A DNA stretch of 64,000 nucleotides from Melieria omissa. Taxonomy: Eukaryota; Arthropoda; Insecta; Diptera; Ulidiidae. The stretch lies in NCBI GenBank assembly GCA_963971225.1, contig CAXARI010000048.1, positions 1 through 64,000 of the forward strand, read 5' to 3'. The translations under genes were made by a program, and so were the position numbers. Shown here one piece after another: positions 35,601-50,429 of this stretch. The notes below the pieces were generated by a model. That model made no database searches and was not told the DNA's origin. It saw only the letters and a program-made list of their open reading frames with translations. Within the stretch, counting starts at the first letter, position 1, and every line of letters begins with the position of its first letter.

Positions 35601-38340
35601 TCTGATCTATATAACCAATCAAATGCTTGTGGAACCTAAGTACGCAGAATCACTTTAATCAAAATGGCGTCAAAATTAAGCCAGAGTGACCACCTTTCAC
35701 CAATTTGGTAAATAAAAAAAATATCCCACCGGCAGCATGATCGAAATTATGGCTCTTAAATCTCGACCCGTTAACGGATTTTAATAATATTATGCCTTAT
35801 TATTTAGCTAGACTCGTATGCTTTCTATAATGGTATCAATCATCCTTCTATACCCCAAGGTTCGAAAGCAAATCGATTTGGAACGGTGACTTTGAAAAAA
35901 TTGCTACTTGGGTGCAACCACTAAAATTCTTGTCAACACCAAATGCATAAGTGCATATTAATAATTGACCCCTTAAAATTTAGCCAGAGTCTTATGCTTT
36001 CTATATTGGTCACTAACTTTTCATTATCCTTCAGGAATAATGAGCATATCGATGCGCAAGGATAACATTGAAAAACTGCGTATTACAAAATACACACTCA
36101 CCACTAAAGTGCTTATAGATTCCAAACGGTATGGGTTACGTTAATAAAAAACCCCTTAAAATGTAGCTAGAGATTGCAGCTTTATCAAATTAAATCAATA
36201 ATTTCATTACTATTCGGCAATCATGAACAGATCGATGCGCAAGAGTGACATTAAATGGCTGCCTACTGCAAAATCGATAAAATGCTTGTAAAATATGATG
36301 ATTCTAGGTTTATAGAAAAAATAATAACCCTAAAACCTAGCTGGAGTTTTGAGCTTTCATAAATGGGGTCAATCTTCTCGCTATCTCAAATAATGCAGGA
36401 GAATTTCGTTGTGGAAAAGTGATATCGACCACATGATACATCTATATCAGGGGTGCCCAAAGTCTTCTTATGGAAAAGCAAAAACCAATACATTTAAAGT
36501 TGCCCAAAAAAATGCAAACAAATTATTTAATTAATTAAATTAGTTGAAAGCACATTGTGCATTTCGCTTGACCCTTAAAATTATAAGTGAAAAAAATATA
36601 ATGTTCCCATTTGTCATTGCCGAAAGGCCAACCAATCGCCAAAACAAAAACTACAACAACAAAAGCATCTAATTTTTTTTCATACATACAATTTCTTGAG
36701 GCAACAAAACAAAAATCCGCGCAGCCCCCACACGTGTTGCTTCGTTGCTGTCACAACAACGACTGATTGAAAGAATGCACCTCTGATCTATATAACCAAT
36801 CAAATGCTTGTGGAACCTAAGTACGCACAATCACTTTAATCAAAATGGCGTCAAAATTAAGCCAGAGTGACCACCTTTCACCAATTTGGTAAATAAAAAA
36901 AATATCCCACCGGCAGCATGATCGAAATTATGGCTCTTAAATCTCGACCCGTTAACGGATTTTAATAATATTATGCCTTATTATTTAGCTAGACTCGTAT
37001 GCTTTCTATAATGGTATCAATCATCCTTCTATACCCCAAGGTTCGAAAGCAAATCGATTTGGAACGGTGACTTTGAAAAAATTGCTACTTGGGTGCAACC
37101 ACTAAAATTCTTGTCAACACCAAATGCATAAGTGCATATTAATAATTGACCCCTTAAAATTTAGCCAGAGTCTTATGCTTTCTATATTGGTCACTAACTT
37201 TTCATTATCCTTCAGGAATAATGAGCATATCGATGCGCAAGGATAACATTGAAAAACTGCGTATTACAAAATACACACTCACCACTAAAGTGCTTATAGA
37301 TTCCAAACGGTATGGGTTACGTTAATAAAAAACCCCTTAAAATGTAGCTAGAGATTGCAGCTTTATCAAATTAAATCAATAATTTCATTACTATTCGGCA
37401 ATCATGAACAGATCGATGCGCAAGAGTGACATTAAATGGCTGCCTACTGCAAAATCGATAAAATGCTTGTAAAATATGATGATTCTAGGTTTATAGAAAA
37501 AATAATAACCTTAAAACCTAGCTGGAGTTTTGAGCTTTCATAAATGGGGTCAATCTTCTCGCTATCTCAAATAATGCAGGAGAATTTCGTTGTGGAAAAG
37601 TGATATCGACCACATGATACATCTATATCAGGGGTGCCCAAAGTCTTCTTATGGAAAAGCAAAAACCAATACATTTAAAGTTGCCCAAAAAAATGCAAAC
37701 AAATTATTTAATTAATTAAATTTGTTGAAAGCACATTGTGCATTTCGCTTGACCCTTAAAATTATAAGTGAAAAAAATATAATGTTCCCATTTGTCATTG
37801 CCGAAAGGCCAACCAATCGCCAAAACAAAAACTACAACAACAAAAGCATCTAATTTTTTTTCATACATAAAATTTCTTGAGGCAACAAAACAAAAATCCG
37901 CGCAGCCCCCACACGTGTTGCTTCGTTGCTGTCACAACAACGACTGATTGAAAGAATGCACCTCTGATCTATATAACCAATCAAATGCTTGTGGAACCTA
38001 AGTACGCACAATCACTTTAATCAAAATGGCGTCAAAATTAAGCCAGAGTGACCACCTTTCACCAATTTGGTAAATAAAAAAAATATCCCACCGGCAGCAT
38101 GATCGAAATTATGGCTCTTAAATCTCGACCCGTTAACGGATTTTAATAATATTATGCCTTATTATTTAGCTAGACTCGTATGCTTTCTATAATGGTATCA
38201 ATCATCCTTCTATACCCCAAGGTTCGAAAGCAAATCGATTTGGAACGGTGACTTTGAAAAAATTGCTACTTGGGTGCAACCACTAAAATTCTTGTCAACA
38301 CCAAATGCATAAGTGCATATTAATAATTGACCCCTTAAAA
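31790..38340. repeat. Higher-order block with 3,544-bp (three-unit) period
   Basis: Rare variants repeat at 3,544 bp. Examples are ACGCAGAATCAC (32099, 35643), AACCCTAAAACCTAG (~32783, ~36327) and AAATTTGTTGAAAG (~34175, ~37719). Nearly every unit also carries GGTCACTAACTTTT and ACTGCGTATTAC. The match is lost to the left of ~31.8/35.3 kb and to the right of ~34.8/38.35 kb, so about two copies of a trimer are present. Confidence 0.82.
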
Positions 38341-41300
38341 TTTAGCCAGAGTCTTATGCTTTCTATATTGGTCCCTACCTATTCATTATCCGTCAGGAAT
38401 AATGAGCATATCGATGCGCAAGGATAACATTGAAAAACTGCCTATTACAAAATACACACTCACCACTAAAGTGCTTATAGATTCCAAACGGTATGGGTTA
38501 CGTTAATAAAAAACCCCTTAAAATGTAGCTAGAGATTGCAGCTTTATCAAATTAAATCAATAATTTGATTACTATTAGGCAATCATGAACAGATCGATGC
38601 GCAAGAGTGACATTAAATGGCTGCCTACTGCAAAATCGATAAAATGCTTGTAAAATATAATGATTCTAGGTTTATAGAAAAAATAATAACCTTAAAACCT
38701 AGCTGGAGTTTTGAGCTTTCATAAATGGGGTCAATCTTCTCGCTATCTCAGATAATGCAGGAGAATTTCGTTGTGGAAAAGTGATATCGACCACATGATA
38801 CATCTATATCAGGGGTGCCCAAAATCTTCTTATGGAAAAGCAAAAACCAATACATGTAAAGTTGCCCAAAAAAAATGCAAACAAATTATTTAATTAAATG
38901 AATTAGTTGAAAGCACATTGTGCATTTCGCTTGACCCTTAAAATTATAAGTGAAAAAAATATTATGTTCCCATTTGTCATTGCCGAAAGGCCAACCAATC
39001 GCCAACACAAAAAAGCATACACACAAAAACTACAACAACAAAAGCATATAATTTTTTTTCATACATACAATTTCTTGAAGCAACAAAACAAAAATCCGCG
39101 CAGCCCCCACACGTGTTGCTTCGTTGCTGTCACAACAACTACTGATTGAAAGAATGCACCTCTGATCTATATAACCAATCAAATGCTTGTGGAACCTAAG
39201 TACGCACAATCACTTTAATCAAAATGGCGTCAAAATTAAGCCAGAGTGACCACCTTTCACCAATTTGGTAAATAAAAAAAATATCCCACCGTCAGCATGA
39301 TCGAAATTATGGCTGTTAAATCTCGACCCGTTAACGGATTTTAATAATATTATGCCTTATTATTTAGCTAGACTCGTATGCTTTCTATAATGATATCAAT
39401 CATCCTTCTATACCCCAAGGTTCGAAAGCAAATCGATTTGGAACGGTGACTTTGAAAAAATTGCTACTTGGGTGCAACCACTAAAATGCTTGTCAACACC
39501 AAATGCATAAGTGCATATTAATAATTGACCCCTTAAAATTTAGCCAGAGTCTTATGCTTTCTATATTGGTCCCTACCTTTTCATTATCCTTCAGGAATAA
39601 TGAGCATATCGATGCGCAAGTATAACATTGAAAAACTGCCTATTATAAAATACACACTCACCACTAAAGTGCTTATAGATTCCAAACGGTATGGGTTACG
39701 TTAATAAAAAACCCCTTAAAATGTAGCTAGAGATTGCAGCTTTATCAAATTAAATCAATAATTTGATTACTATTCCGCAATCATGAACAGATCGATGCGC
39801 AAAAGTGACATTAAATGGCTGCCTACTGCAAAATCGATAAAATGCTTGTAAAATATGATGATTCTAGGTTTATAGAAAAAATAATAACCTTAAAACCTAG
39901 CTGGAGTTTTGAGCTTTCATAAATGGGGTCAATCTTCTCGCTATCTCAAATAATGCAGGAGAATTTCGTTGTGGAAAAGTGATATCGACCACATGATACA
40001 TCTATATCAGGGGTGCCCAAAATATTCTTATGGAAAAGCAAAAACCAATACATGTAAAGTTGCCCAAAAAATGCAAACAAATTATTTAATTAATTGAATT
40101 AGTTGAAAGCACATTGTGCATTTCGCTTGACCCTTAAAATTATAAGTGAAAAAAATATTATGTTCCCATTTGTCATTGCCGCAAGGCCAACCAATCGCCA
40201 ACACAAAAAAGCATACACACAAAAACTACAACAACAAAAGCATATAATTTTTTTTCATACATACAATTTCTTGAAGCAACAAAACAAAAATCCGCGCAGC
40301 CCCCACACGTGTTGCTTCGTTGCTGTCACAACAACTACTGATTGAAAGAATGCACCTCTGATCTATATAACCAATCAAATGCTTGTGGAACCTAAGTACG
40401 CACAATCACTTTAATCAAAATGGCGTCAAAATTAAGCCAGAGTGACCACCTTTCACCAATTTGGTAAATAAAAAAAATATCCCCCCGGCAGCATGATCGA
40501 AATTATGGCTGTTAAATCTCGACCCGTTAACGGATTTTAATAATATTATGCCTTATTATTTAGCTAGACTCGTATGCTTTCTATAATGGTATCAATCATC
40601 CTTCTATACCCCAAGGTTCGAAAGCAAATCGATTTGGAACGGTGACTTTGAAAAAATTGCTACTTGGGTGCAACCACTAAAATGCTTGTCAACACCAAAT
40701 GCATAAGTGCATATTAATAATTGACCCCTTAAAATTTAGCCAGAGTCTTATGCTTTCTATATTGGTCCCTAACTTTTCATTATCCTTCAGGAATAATGAG
40801 CATATCGATGCGCAAGGATAACATTGAAAAACTGCCTATTACAAAATACACACTCACCACTAAAGTGCTTATAGATTCCAAACGGTATGGGTTACGTTAA
40901 TAAAAACCCCCTTAAAATGTAGCTAGAGATTGCAGCTTTATCAAATTAAATCAATAATTTGATTACTATTAGGCAATCATGAACAAATCGATGCGCAAGG
41001 GTGACATTAAATGGCTGCCTACTGCAAAATCGATAAAATGCTTGTAAAATATGATGATTCTAGGTTTATAGAAAAAATAATAACCTTAAAACCTAGCTGG
41101 AGTTTTGAGTTTTCATAAATGGGGTCAATCTTCTCGCTATCTCAGATAATGCAGGAGAATTTCGTTGTGGAAAAGTGATATCGACCACATGATACATCTA
41201 TATCAGGGGTGCCAAAAATATTCTTATGGAAAAGCAAAAACCAATACATGTAAAGTTGACCAAAAAAATGCAAACAAATTATTTAATTAATTGAATTAGT

Positions 41301-42149
41301 TGAAAGCACATTGTGCATTTCGCTTGACCCTTAAAATTATAAGTGAAAAAAATATAATGTTCCCATTTGTCATTGCCGAAAGGCCAACCAATCGCCAAAA
41401 CAAAAACTACAACAACAAAAGCATCTAATTTTTTTTCATACATACAATTTCTTGAGGCAACAAAACAAAAATCCGCGCAGCCCCCACACGTGTTGCTTCG
41501 TTGCTGCCACAACAACGACTGATTGAAAGAATGCACCTCTGATCTATATAATCAATCAAATGCTTGTGGAACCTAAGTACGCACAATCACTTTAATCAAA
41601 ATGGCGTCAAAATTAAGCCAGAGTGACCACCTTTCACCAATTTGGTAAATAAAAAAAATATCCCCCCGGCAGCATGATCGAAATTATGGCTGTTAAATCT
41701 CGACCCGTTAACGGATTTTAATAATATTATGCCTTATTATTTGCCTAGACTCGTATGCTTTCTATAATGGTATCAATCATCCTTCTATACCCCAAGGTTC
41801 GAAAGCAAATCGATTTGGAACGGTGACTTTGAAAGAATTGCTACTTGGGTGCAACCACTAAAATGCTTGTCAACACCAAATGCATAAGTGCATATTAATA
41901 ATTGACCCCTTAAAATTTAGCCAGAGTCTTATGCTTTCTATATTGGTCCCTAACTTTTCATTATCCTTCAGGAATAATGAGCATATCGATGCGCAAGGAT
42001 AACATTGAAAAACTGCCTATTACAAAATACACACTCACCACTAAAGTGCTTATAGATTCCAAACGGTATGGGTTACGTTAATAAAAAACCCCTTAAAATG
42101 TAGCTAGAGAATGCAGCTTTATTAAATTAAATCAATAATTTGATTACTA

Positions 42150-45100
42150 TTCGGCAATCATGAACAGATCGATGCGCAATGGTGACATTAAATGGCTGCC
42201 TACTGCAAAATCGATAAAATGCTTGTAAAGTATGATGATTCTAGGTTTATAGAAAAAATAATAACCTTAAAACCTAGCTGGAGTTTTGAGCTTTCATAAA
42301 TGGGGTCAATCTTCTCGCTATCTCAGAGAATGCAGGAGAAAAGTGATATCGACCACATGATACATCTATATCAGGGGTGCCAAAAATCTTCTTATGGAAA
42401 AGCAAAAACCAATACATGTAAAGTTGACCAAAAAAATGCAAACAAATTATTTAATTAATTGAATTAGTTGAAAGCACATTGTGCATTTCGCTTGACCCTT
42501 AAAATTATAAGTGAAAAAAATATAATGTTCCCATTTGTCATTGCCGAAAGGCCAACCAATCGCCAAAACAAAAACTACAGCAACAAAAGCATCTAATTTT
42601 TTTTCATTCATAGAATTTCTTGAGGCAACAAAACAAAAATCCGCGCAACCCCCACACGTGTTGCTTCGTTGCTGTCACAACAACGACTGATTGAAAGAAT
42701 GCACCTCTGATCTATATAACCAATCAAATGCTTGTGGAACCTAAGTACGCACAATCACTTTAATCAAAATGGCGTCAAAATTAAGCCAGAGTGACCACCT
42801 TTCACCAATTTGGTAAATAAAAAAAATATCCCACCGGCAGCATGATCGAAATTATGGCTGTTAAATCTCGACCCGTTAACGGATTTTAATAATATTATGC
42901 CTTATGATTTAGCTAGACTCGTATGCCTTCTATAATGGTATTAATCATCCTTCTATACCCCAAGGTTCGAAAGCAAATCGATTTGGAACGGTGACTTTGA
43001 AAAAATTGCTACTTGGGTACAACCACTAAAATGCTTGTCAACACCAAATGCATAAGTGCATATTAATAATTGACCCCTTAAAATTTAGCCAGAGTCTTAT
43101 GCTTTCTATATTGGTCCCTAACTTTTCATTATCCTTCAGGAATAATGAGCATATCGATGCGCAAGGATAACATTGAAAAACTGCCTATTACAAAATACAC
43201 GCTCACCACTAAAGTGCTTATAGATTCCAAACGGTATGGGCTACATTAATAAAAAACCCCTTAAAATGTAGCTAGAGATTGCAGCTTTATCAAATTTAAT
43301 CAATAATTTGATTACTATTCCGCAATCATGAACAGATCGATGCGAAAAAGTGACATTAAATGGCTGCCTACTGAAAAATCGATAAAATGCTTGTAAAATA
43401 TGATGATTCCAGGTTTATATAAAAAATAATAACCTTAAAAGCTAGCTGGAGTTTTGAGCTTTCATAAATGGGGTCAATCTTCTCGCTATCTCAGATAATG
43501 CAGGAGAATTTCGTTGTGGAAAAGTGATATCGACCACATGATACATCTATATCAGGGGTGCCCAAAATCTTCTTATGGAAAAGCAAAAACCAATACATGT
43601 AAAGTTGCCCAAAAAAAATGCAAACAAATTATTTAATTAATTGAATTAGTTGAAAGCACATTGTGCATTGCGGTTGACCCTTAAAATTGTAAGTGAAAAA
43701 AATATAATGTTCCCATTTGTCATTGCCGAAAGGCCAACCAATCGCCAAAACAAAAACTACAACAACAAAAGCATCTAATTTTTTTTCATACATACAATTT
43801 CTTGAGGCAACAAAACAAAAATCCGCGCAGCCCCCACACGTGTTGCTTCGTTGCTGTCACAACAACGACTGATTGAAAGAATGCACCTCTGATCTATATA
43901 ATCAATCAAATGCTTGTGGAACCTAAGTACGCACAATCACTTTAATCAAAATGGCGTCAAAATTAAGCCAGAGTGACCACCTTTCACCAATTTGGTAAAT
44001 AAAAAAATATCCCACCGGCAGCATGATCGAAATTATGGCTGTTAAATCTCGACCCGTTAACGGATTTTAATAATATTATGCCTTATTATTTAGCTAGACT
44101 CGTATGCTTTCTACAATGGTATCAATCATCCTTCTATACCCCAAGGTTCGAAAGCAAATCGATTTGGAACGGTGCCTTTGAAAAAATTGCTACTTGGGTG
44201 CAACCACTAAAATGCTTGTCAACACCAAATGCATAAGTGCATATTAATAAATTTAGCCAGAGTCTTATGCTTTCTATATTGGTCCCTATCTTTTCATTAT
44301 CCGTCAGGAATAATGAGCATATCGATGCGCAAGGATAACATTGAAAAACTGCCTATTACAAAATACACACTCACCACTAAAGTGCTTATAGATTCCAAAC
44401 GGTATGGGTTACGTTAATAAAAAACCCCTTAAAATGTAGCTAGAGATTGCAGCTTTATCAAATTATATCAATAATTTGATTACTATTAGGCAATCATGAA
44501 CAGATCGATGCGCAAGAGTGACATTAAATGGCTGCCTACTGCAAAATCGATAAAATGCTTGTAAAATATGATGATTCTAGGTTTATAGAAAAAATAATAA
44601 TAATGCAGGAGAATTTCGTTGTGGAAAAGTGATATCGACCACATGATACATCTATATCAGGGGTGCCAAAAATCTTCTTATGGAAAAGCAAAAACCAATA
44701 CATGTAAAGTTGACCAAAAAAATGCAAACAAATTATTTAATTAATTGAATTAGTTGAAAGCACATTGTGCATTTCGCTTGACCCTTAAAATTATAAGTGA
44801 AAAAAATATAATGTTCCCATTTGTCATTGCCGAAAGGCCAACCAATCGCCAAAACAAAAACTACAACAACAAAAGCATCTAATTTTTTTTCATACATACA
44901 ATTTCTTGAGGCAACAAAACAAAAATCCGCGCAGCCCCCACACGTCGTTGCTGTCACAACAACGACTGATTGAAAGAATGCTCCTCTGATCTATATAATC
45001 AATCAAATGCTTGTGGAACCTAAGTACGCACAATCACTTTCATCAAAATGGCGTCAAAATTAAGCCAGAGTGACCACCTTTCACCAATTTGGTAAATAAA

Positions 45101-45604
45101 AAAAATATCCCCCCGGCAGCATGATCGAAATTATGGCTGTTAAATCTCGACCCGTTAACGGATTTTAATATTATTATGCCTTATTATTTAGCTAGACTCG
45201 TATGCTTTCTATAATGGTATCAATCATCCTTCTATACCCCAAGGTTCGAAAGCAAATCGATTTGGAACGGTGACTTTGAAAAAATTGCTACTTGGGTGCA
45301 ACCACTAAAATGCTTGTCAACACCAAATGCATAAGTGCATATTAATAATTGACCCCTTAAAATTTAGCCAGAGTCTTATGCTTTCTATATTGGTCCCTAA
45401 CTTTTCATTATCCTTCAGGAATAATGAGCATATCGATGCGCAAGGATAACATTGAAAAACTGCCTATTACAAAATACACACTCACCACTAAAGTGCTTAT
45501 AGATTCCAAACGGTATGGGTTACGTTAATAAAAAACCCCTTAAAATGTAGCTAGAGATTGCAGCTTTATCAAATTAAATCAATAATTTGATTACTATTAG
45601 GCAA
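42150..45604. repeat. Units with small deletions near 42337, 44599 and 44945
   Basis: Near 42337 the C subrepeat reads GCAGGAGAAAAGTGATATCG, lacking ~13 bp. Near 44599 the text jumps from AAAAAATAATAA to TAATGCAGGAG, losing ~70 bp at an ATAAT microhomology. Near 44945 CACACGTGTTGCTTCGTTG is reduced to CACACGTCGTTG. All three look like simple deletions. Confidence 0.8.
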
Positions 45605-48600
45605 TCATGAACAGATCGATGCGCAAGAGTGACATTAAATGGCTGCCTACTGCAAAATCGATAAAATGCTTGTAAAATATGATGATTCTAGGTTTATAGA
45701 AAAAATAATAACCTTAAAACCTAGCTGGAGTTTTGAGTTTTCATAAATGGGGTCAATCTTCTCGTTATCTCAGATAATGCAGGAGAATTTCGTTGTGGAA
45801 AAGTGATATCGACCATATGATACATCTATATCAGGGGTGCCAAAAATCTTCTTATGGAAAAGCAAAAACCAATACATGTAAAGTTGACCAAAAAAATGCA
45901 AACAAATTATTTAATTAATTGAATTAGTTGAAAGCACATTGTGCATTTCGCTTGACCCTTACAATTATAAGTGAAAAAAATATAATGTTCCCATTTTTCA
46001 TTGCCGAAAGGCCAACCAATCGCCAACACAAAAAACATACACACAAAAACTACAACAACAAAAGCATCTAATTTTTTTTCATACATACAATTTCTTGAGG
46101 CAACAAAACAAAAATCCGCGCAGCCCCCACACGTGTTGCTTCGTTGCTGTCACAACAACGACTGATTGAAAGAATGCACCTCTGATCTATATAATCAATC
46201 AAATGCTTGTGGAACCTAAGTACGCACAATCACTTTAATCAAAATGGCGTCAAAATTAAGCCAGAGTGACCACCTTTCACCAATTTGGTAAATAAAAAAA
46301 ATATCCCCCCGGCAGCATGATCGAAATTATGGCTGTTAAATCTCGACCCGTTAACGGATTTTAATAATATTATGCCTTATTATTTGCCTAGACTCGTATG
46401 CTTTCTATAATGGTATCAATCATCCTTCTATACCCCAAGGTTCGAAAGCAAATCGATTTGGAACGGTGACTTTGAAAAAATTGCTACTTGGGTGCAACCA
46501 CTAAAATGCTTGTCAACACCAAATGCATAAGTGCATATTAATAATTGACCCCTTAAAATTTAGCCAGAGTCTTATGCTTTCTATATTGGTCCCTAACTTT
46601 TCATTATCCTTCAGGAATAATGAGCATATCGATGCGCAAGGATAACATTGAAAAACTGCCTATTACAAAATACACACTCACCACTAAAGTGCTTATAGAT
46701 TCCAAACGGTAAGGGCTACGTTAATAAAAAACCCCTTAAAATGTAGCTAGAGATAGCAGCTTTATCAAATTAAATCAATAATTTGATTACTATTAGGCAA
46801 TCATGAACAGATCGGTGCGCAAGAGTGACATTAAATGGCTGCCTACTGCAAAATCGATAAAATGCTTGTAAAATATGATGATTCTAGGTTTATAGAAAAA
46901 ATAATAACCTTAAAACCTAGCTGGAGTTTTGAGTTTTCATAAATGGGGTCAATCTTCTCGTTATCTCAGATAATGCAGGAGAATTTCGTTGTGGAAAAGT
47001 GATATCGACCACATGATACATCTATATCAGGGGTGCCAAAAATCTTCTTATGGAAAAGCAAAAACCAATACATGTAAAGTTGACCAAAAAAATGCAAACA
47101 AATTATTTAATTAATTGAATTAGTTGAAAGCACATTGTGCATTTCGCTTGACCCTTACAATTATAAGTGAAAAAAATATAATGTTCCCATTTTTCATTGC
47201 CGAAAGGCCAACCAATCGCCAACACAAAAAACATACACACAAAAACTACAACAACAAAAGCATCTAAGTTTTTTTCATACATACAATTTCTTGAGGCAAC
47301 AAAACAAAAATCCGCGCAGCCCCCACACGTGTTGCTTCGTTGCTGTCACAACAACGACTGATTGAAAGAATGCACCTCTGATCTATATAATCAATCAAAT
47401 GCTTGTGGAACCTAAGTACGCACAATCACTTTAATCAAAATGGCGTCAAAATTAAGCCAGAGTGACCACCTTTCACCAATTTGGTAAATACAAAAAATAT
47501 CCCCCCGACAGCATGATCGAAATTATGGCTGTTAAATCTCGACCCGTTAACGGATTTTAATAATATTATGCCTTATTATTTAGCTAGACTCGTATGCTTT
47601 CTATAATGGTATCAATCATCCTTCTATACCCGAAGGTTCGAAAGCAAATCGATTTGGAACGGTGACTTTGAAAAAATTGCTACTTGGGTGCAACCACTAA
47701 AATGCTTGTCAACACCAAATGCATAAGTGCATATTAATAATTGACCCCTTAAAATTTAGCCAGAGTCTTATGCTTTCTATAATGGTCGCTACCTTTTCAT
47801 TATCCGTCAGGAATAATGAGCATATCTATGCGCAAGGATAACATTGAAAAACTGCCTATTACAAAATACACACTCACCACTAAAGTGCGTATAGATTCCA
47901 AACGGTATGGGTTACGTTAATAAAAAACCCCTTAAAATGTAGCTAGAGATTGCAGCTTTATCAAATTAAATCAATAATTTGATTACTATTAGGCAATCAT
48001 GAACAGATCGATGCGCAAGAGTGACATTAAATGGCTGCCTACTGCAAAATCGATAAAATGCTTGTAAAATATGATGATTCTAGGTTTATAGAAAAAATAA
48101 TAACCTTAAAACCTAGCTGGAGTTTTGAGTTTTCATAAATGGGGTCAATCTTCTCGCTATCTCAGATAATGCAGGAGAATTTCGTTGTGGAAAAGTGATA
48201 TCGACCACATGATACATCTATATCAGGGGTGCCAAAAATCTTCTTATGGAAAAGCAAAAACCAATACATGTAAAGTTGACCAAAAAAATGCAAACAAATT
48301 ATTTAATTAATTGAATTAGTTGAAAGCACATTGTGCATTTCGCTTGACCCTTAAAATTATAAGTGAAAAAAATATAATGTTCCCATTTGTCATTGCCGAA
48401 AGGCCAACCAATCGCCAAAACAAAAACTACAACAACAAAAGCATCTAAGTTTTTTTCATACATACAATTTCTTGAGGCAACAAAACAAAAATCCGCGCAG
48501 CCCCCACACGTGTTGCTTCGTTGATGTCACAACAACGACTGATTGAAAGAATGCACCTCTGATCTATATAATCAATCAAATGCTTGTGGAACCTAAGTAC

Positions 48601-49163
48601 GCACAATCACTTTAATCAAAATGGCGTCAAAATTAAGCCAGAGTGACCACCTTTCACCAAATTGGTAAATAAAAAAAATATCCCCCCGGCAGCATGATCG
48701 AAATTATGGCTGTTAAATCTCGACCCGTTAACGGATTTTAATAATATTATGCCTTATTATTTAGCTAGACTCGTATGCTTTCTATAATGGTATCAATCAT
48801 CCTTCTATACCCCAAGGTTCGAAAGCAAATCGATTTGGAACGGTGACTTTGAAAAAATTGCTACTTGGGTGCAACCACTAAAATGCTTGTCAACACCAAA
48901 TGCATAAGTGCATATTAATAAATTTAGCCAGAGTCTTATGCTTTCTATATTGGTCCCTACCTTTTCATTATCCGTCAGGAATAATGAGCATATCGATGCG
49001 CAAGGATAACATTGAAAAACTGCCTATTACAAAATACACACTCACCACTAAAGTGCTTATAGATTCCAAACGGTATGGGTTACGTTAATAAAAAACCCCT
49101 TAAAATGTAGCTAGAGATTGCAGCTTTATCAAATTAAATCAATAATTTGATTACTATTAGGCA

Positions 49164-50178
49164 ATCATGAACAGATCGATGCGCAAGAGTGACATTAAAT
49201 GGCTGCCTACTGCAAAATCGATAAAATGCTTGTAAAATATGATGATTCTAGGTTTATAAAATAAATGCAATAAAATGCAAACAAATTATTTAATTAATTG
49301 AATTAGTTGAAAGCACATTGTGCATTTCGCTTGACCCTTAAAATTATAAGTGAAAAAAATATTATGTTCCCATTTGTCATTGCCGAAAGGCCAACCAATC
49401 GCCAACACAAAAAAGCATACACACAAAAACTACAACAACAAAAGCATCTAATTTTTTTCATACATAGAATTTCTTGAGGCAACAAAACAAAAATCCGCGC
49501 AGCCCCCACACGTGTTGCTTCGTTGCTGTCACAACAACGACTGATTGAAAGAATGCACCTCTGATCTATATAACCAATCAAATGCTTGTGGAACCTAAGT
49601 ACGCACAATCACTTTAATCAAAATGGCGTCAAAATTAAGCCAGAGTGACCACCTTTCACCAATTTGGTAAATAAAAAAAACATCCCACCGGCAGCTTGAT
49701 CGAAATTATGGCTCTTAAATCTCGACCCGTTAACGTATTTTAATAATATTATGCCTTATTATTTAGCTAGACTCGTATGCTTTCTATAATGGTATCAATC
49801 ATCCTTCTATACCCCAAGGTTCGAAAGCAAATCGATTTGGAACGGTGACTTTGAAAAAATTGCTACTTGGGTGCAACCACTAAAATGCTTGTCAACACCA
49901 AATGCATAAGTGCATATTAATAATTGACCCCTTAAAATTTAGCCAGAGTCTTATGCTTTCTATAATGGTCGCTACCTTTTCATTATCCGTCAGGAATAAT
50001 GAGCATATCTATGCGCAAGGATAACATTGAAAAACTGCCTATTACAAAATACACACTCACCACTAAAGTGCGTATAGATTCCAAACGGTATGGGTTACGT
50101 TAATAAAAAACCCCTTAAAATGTAGCTAGAGATTGCAGCTTTATCAAATTAAATCAATAATTTGATTACTATTAGGCA
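49164..50178. repeat. Unit with ~180-bp deletion removing the MITE left end
   Basis: At ~49257 the end of subrepeat B (GGTTTATAAAATAAATGC) joins AATAAAATGCAAACAAATTA in the MITE. All of left C and the first ~65 bp of the MITE are missing, giving a 1,015-bp spacing. The MITE right end and its target copy remain. Confidence 0.83.
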
Positions 50179-50429
50179 ATCATGAACAGATCGATGCGCA
50201 AGAGTGACATTAAATGGCTGCCTACTGCAAAATCGATAAAATGCTTGTAAAATATGATGATTCTAGGTTTATAGAAAAAATAATAACCTTAAAACCTAGC
50301 TGGAGTTTTGAGCTTTCATAAATGGGGTCAATCTTCTCGCTATCTCAGATAATGCAGGAGAATTTCGTTGTGGAAAAGTGATATCGACCACATGATACAT
50401 CTATATCAGGGGTGCCCAAAATCTTCTTA

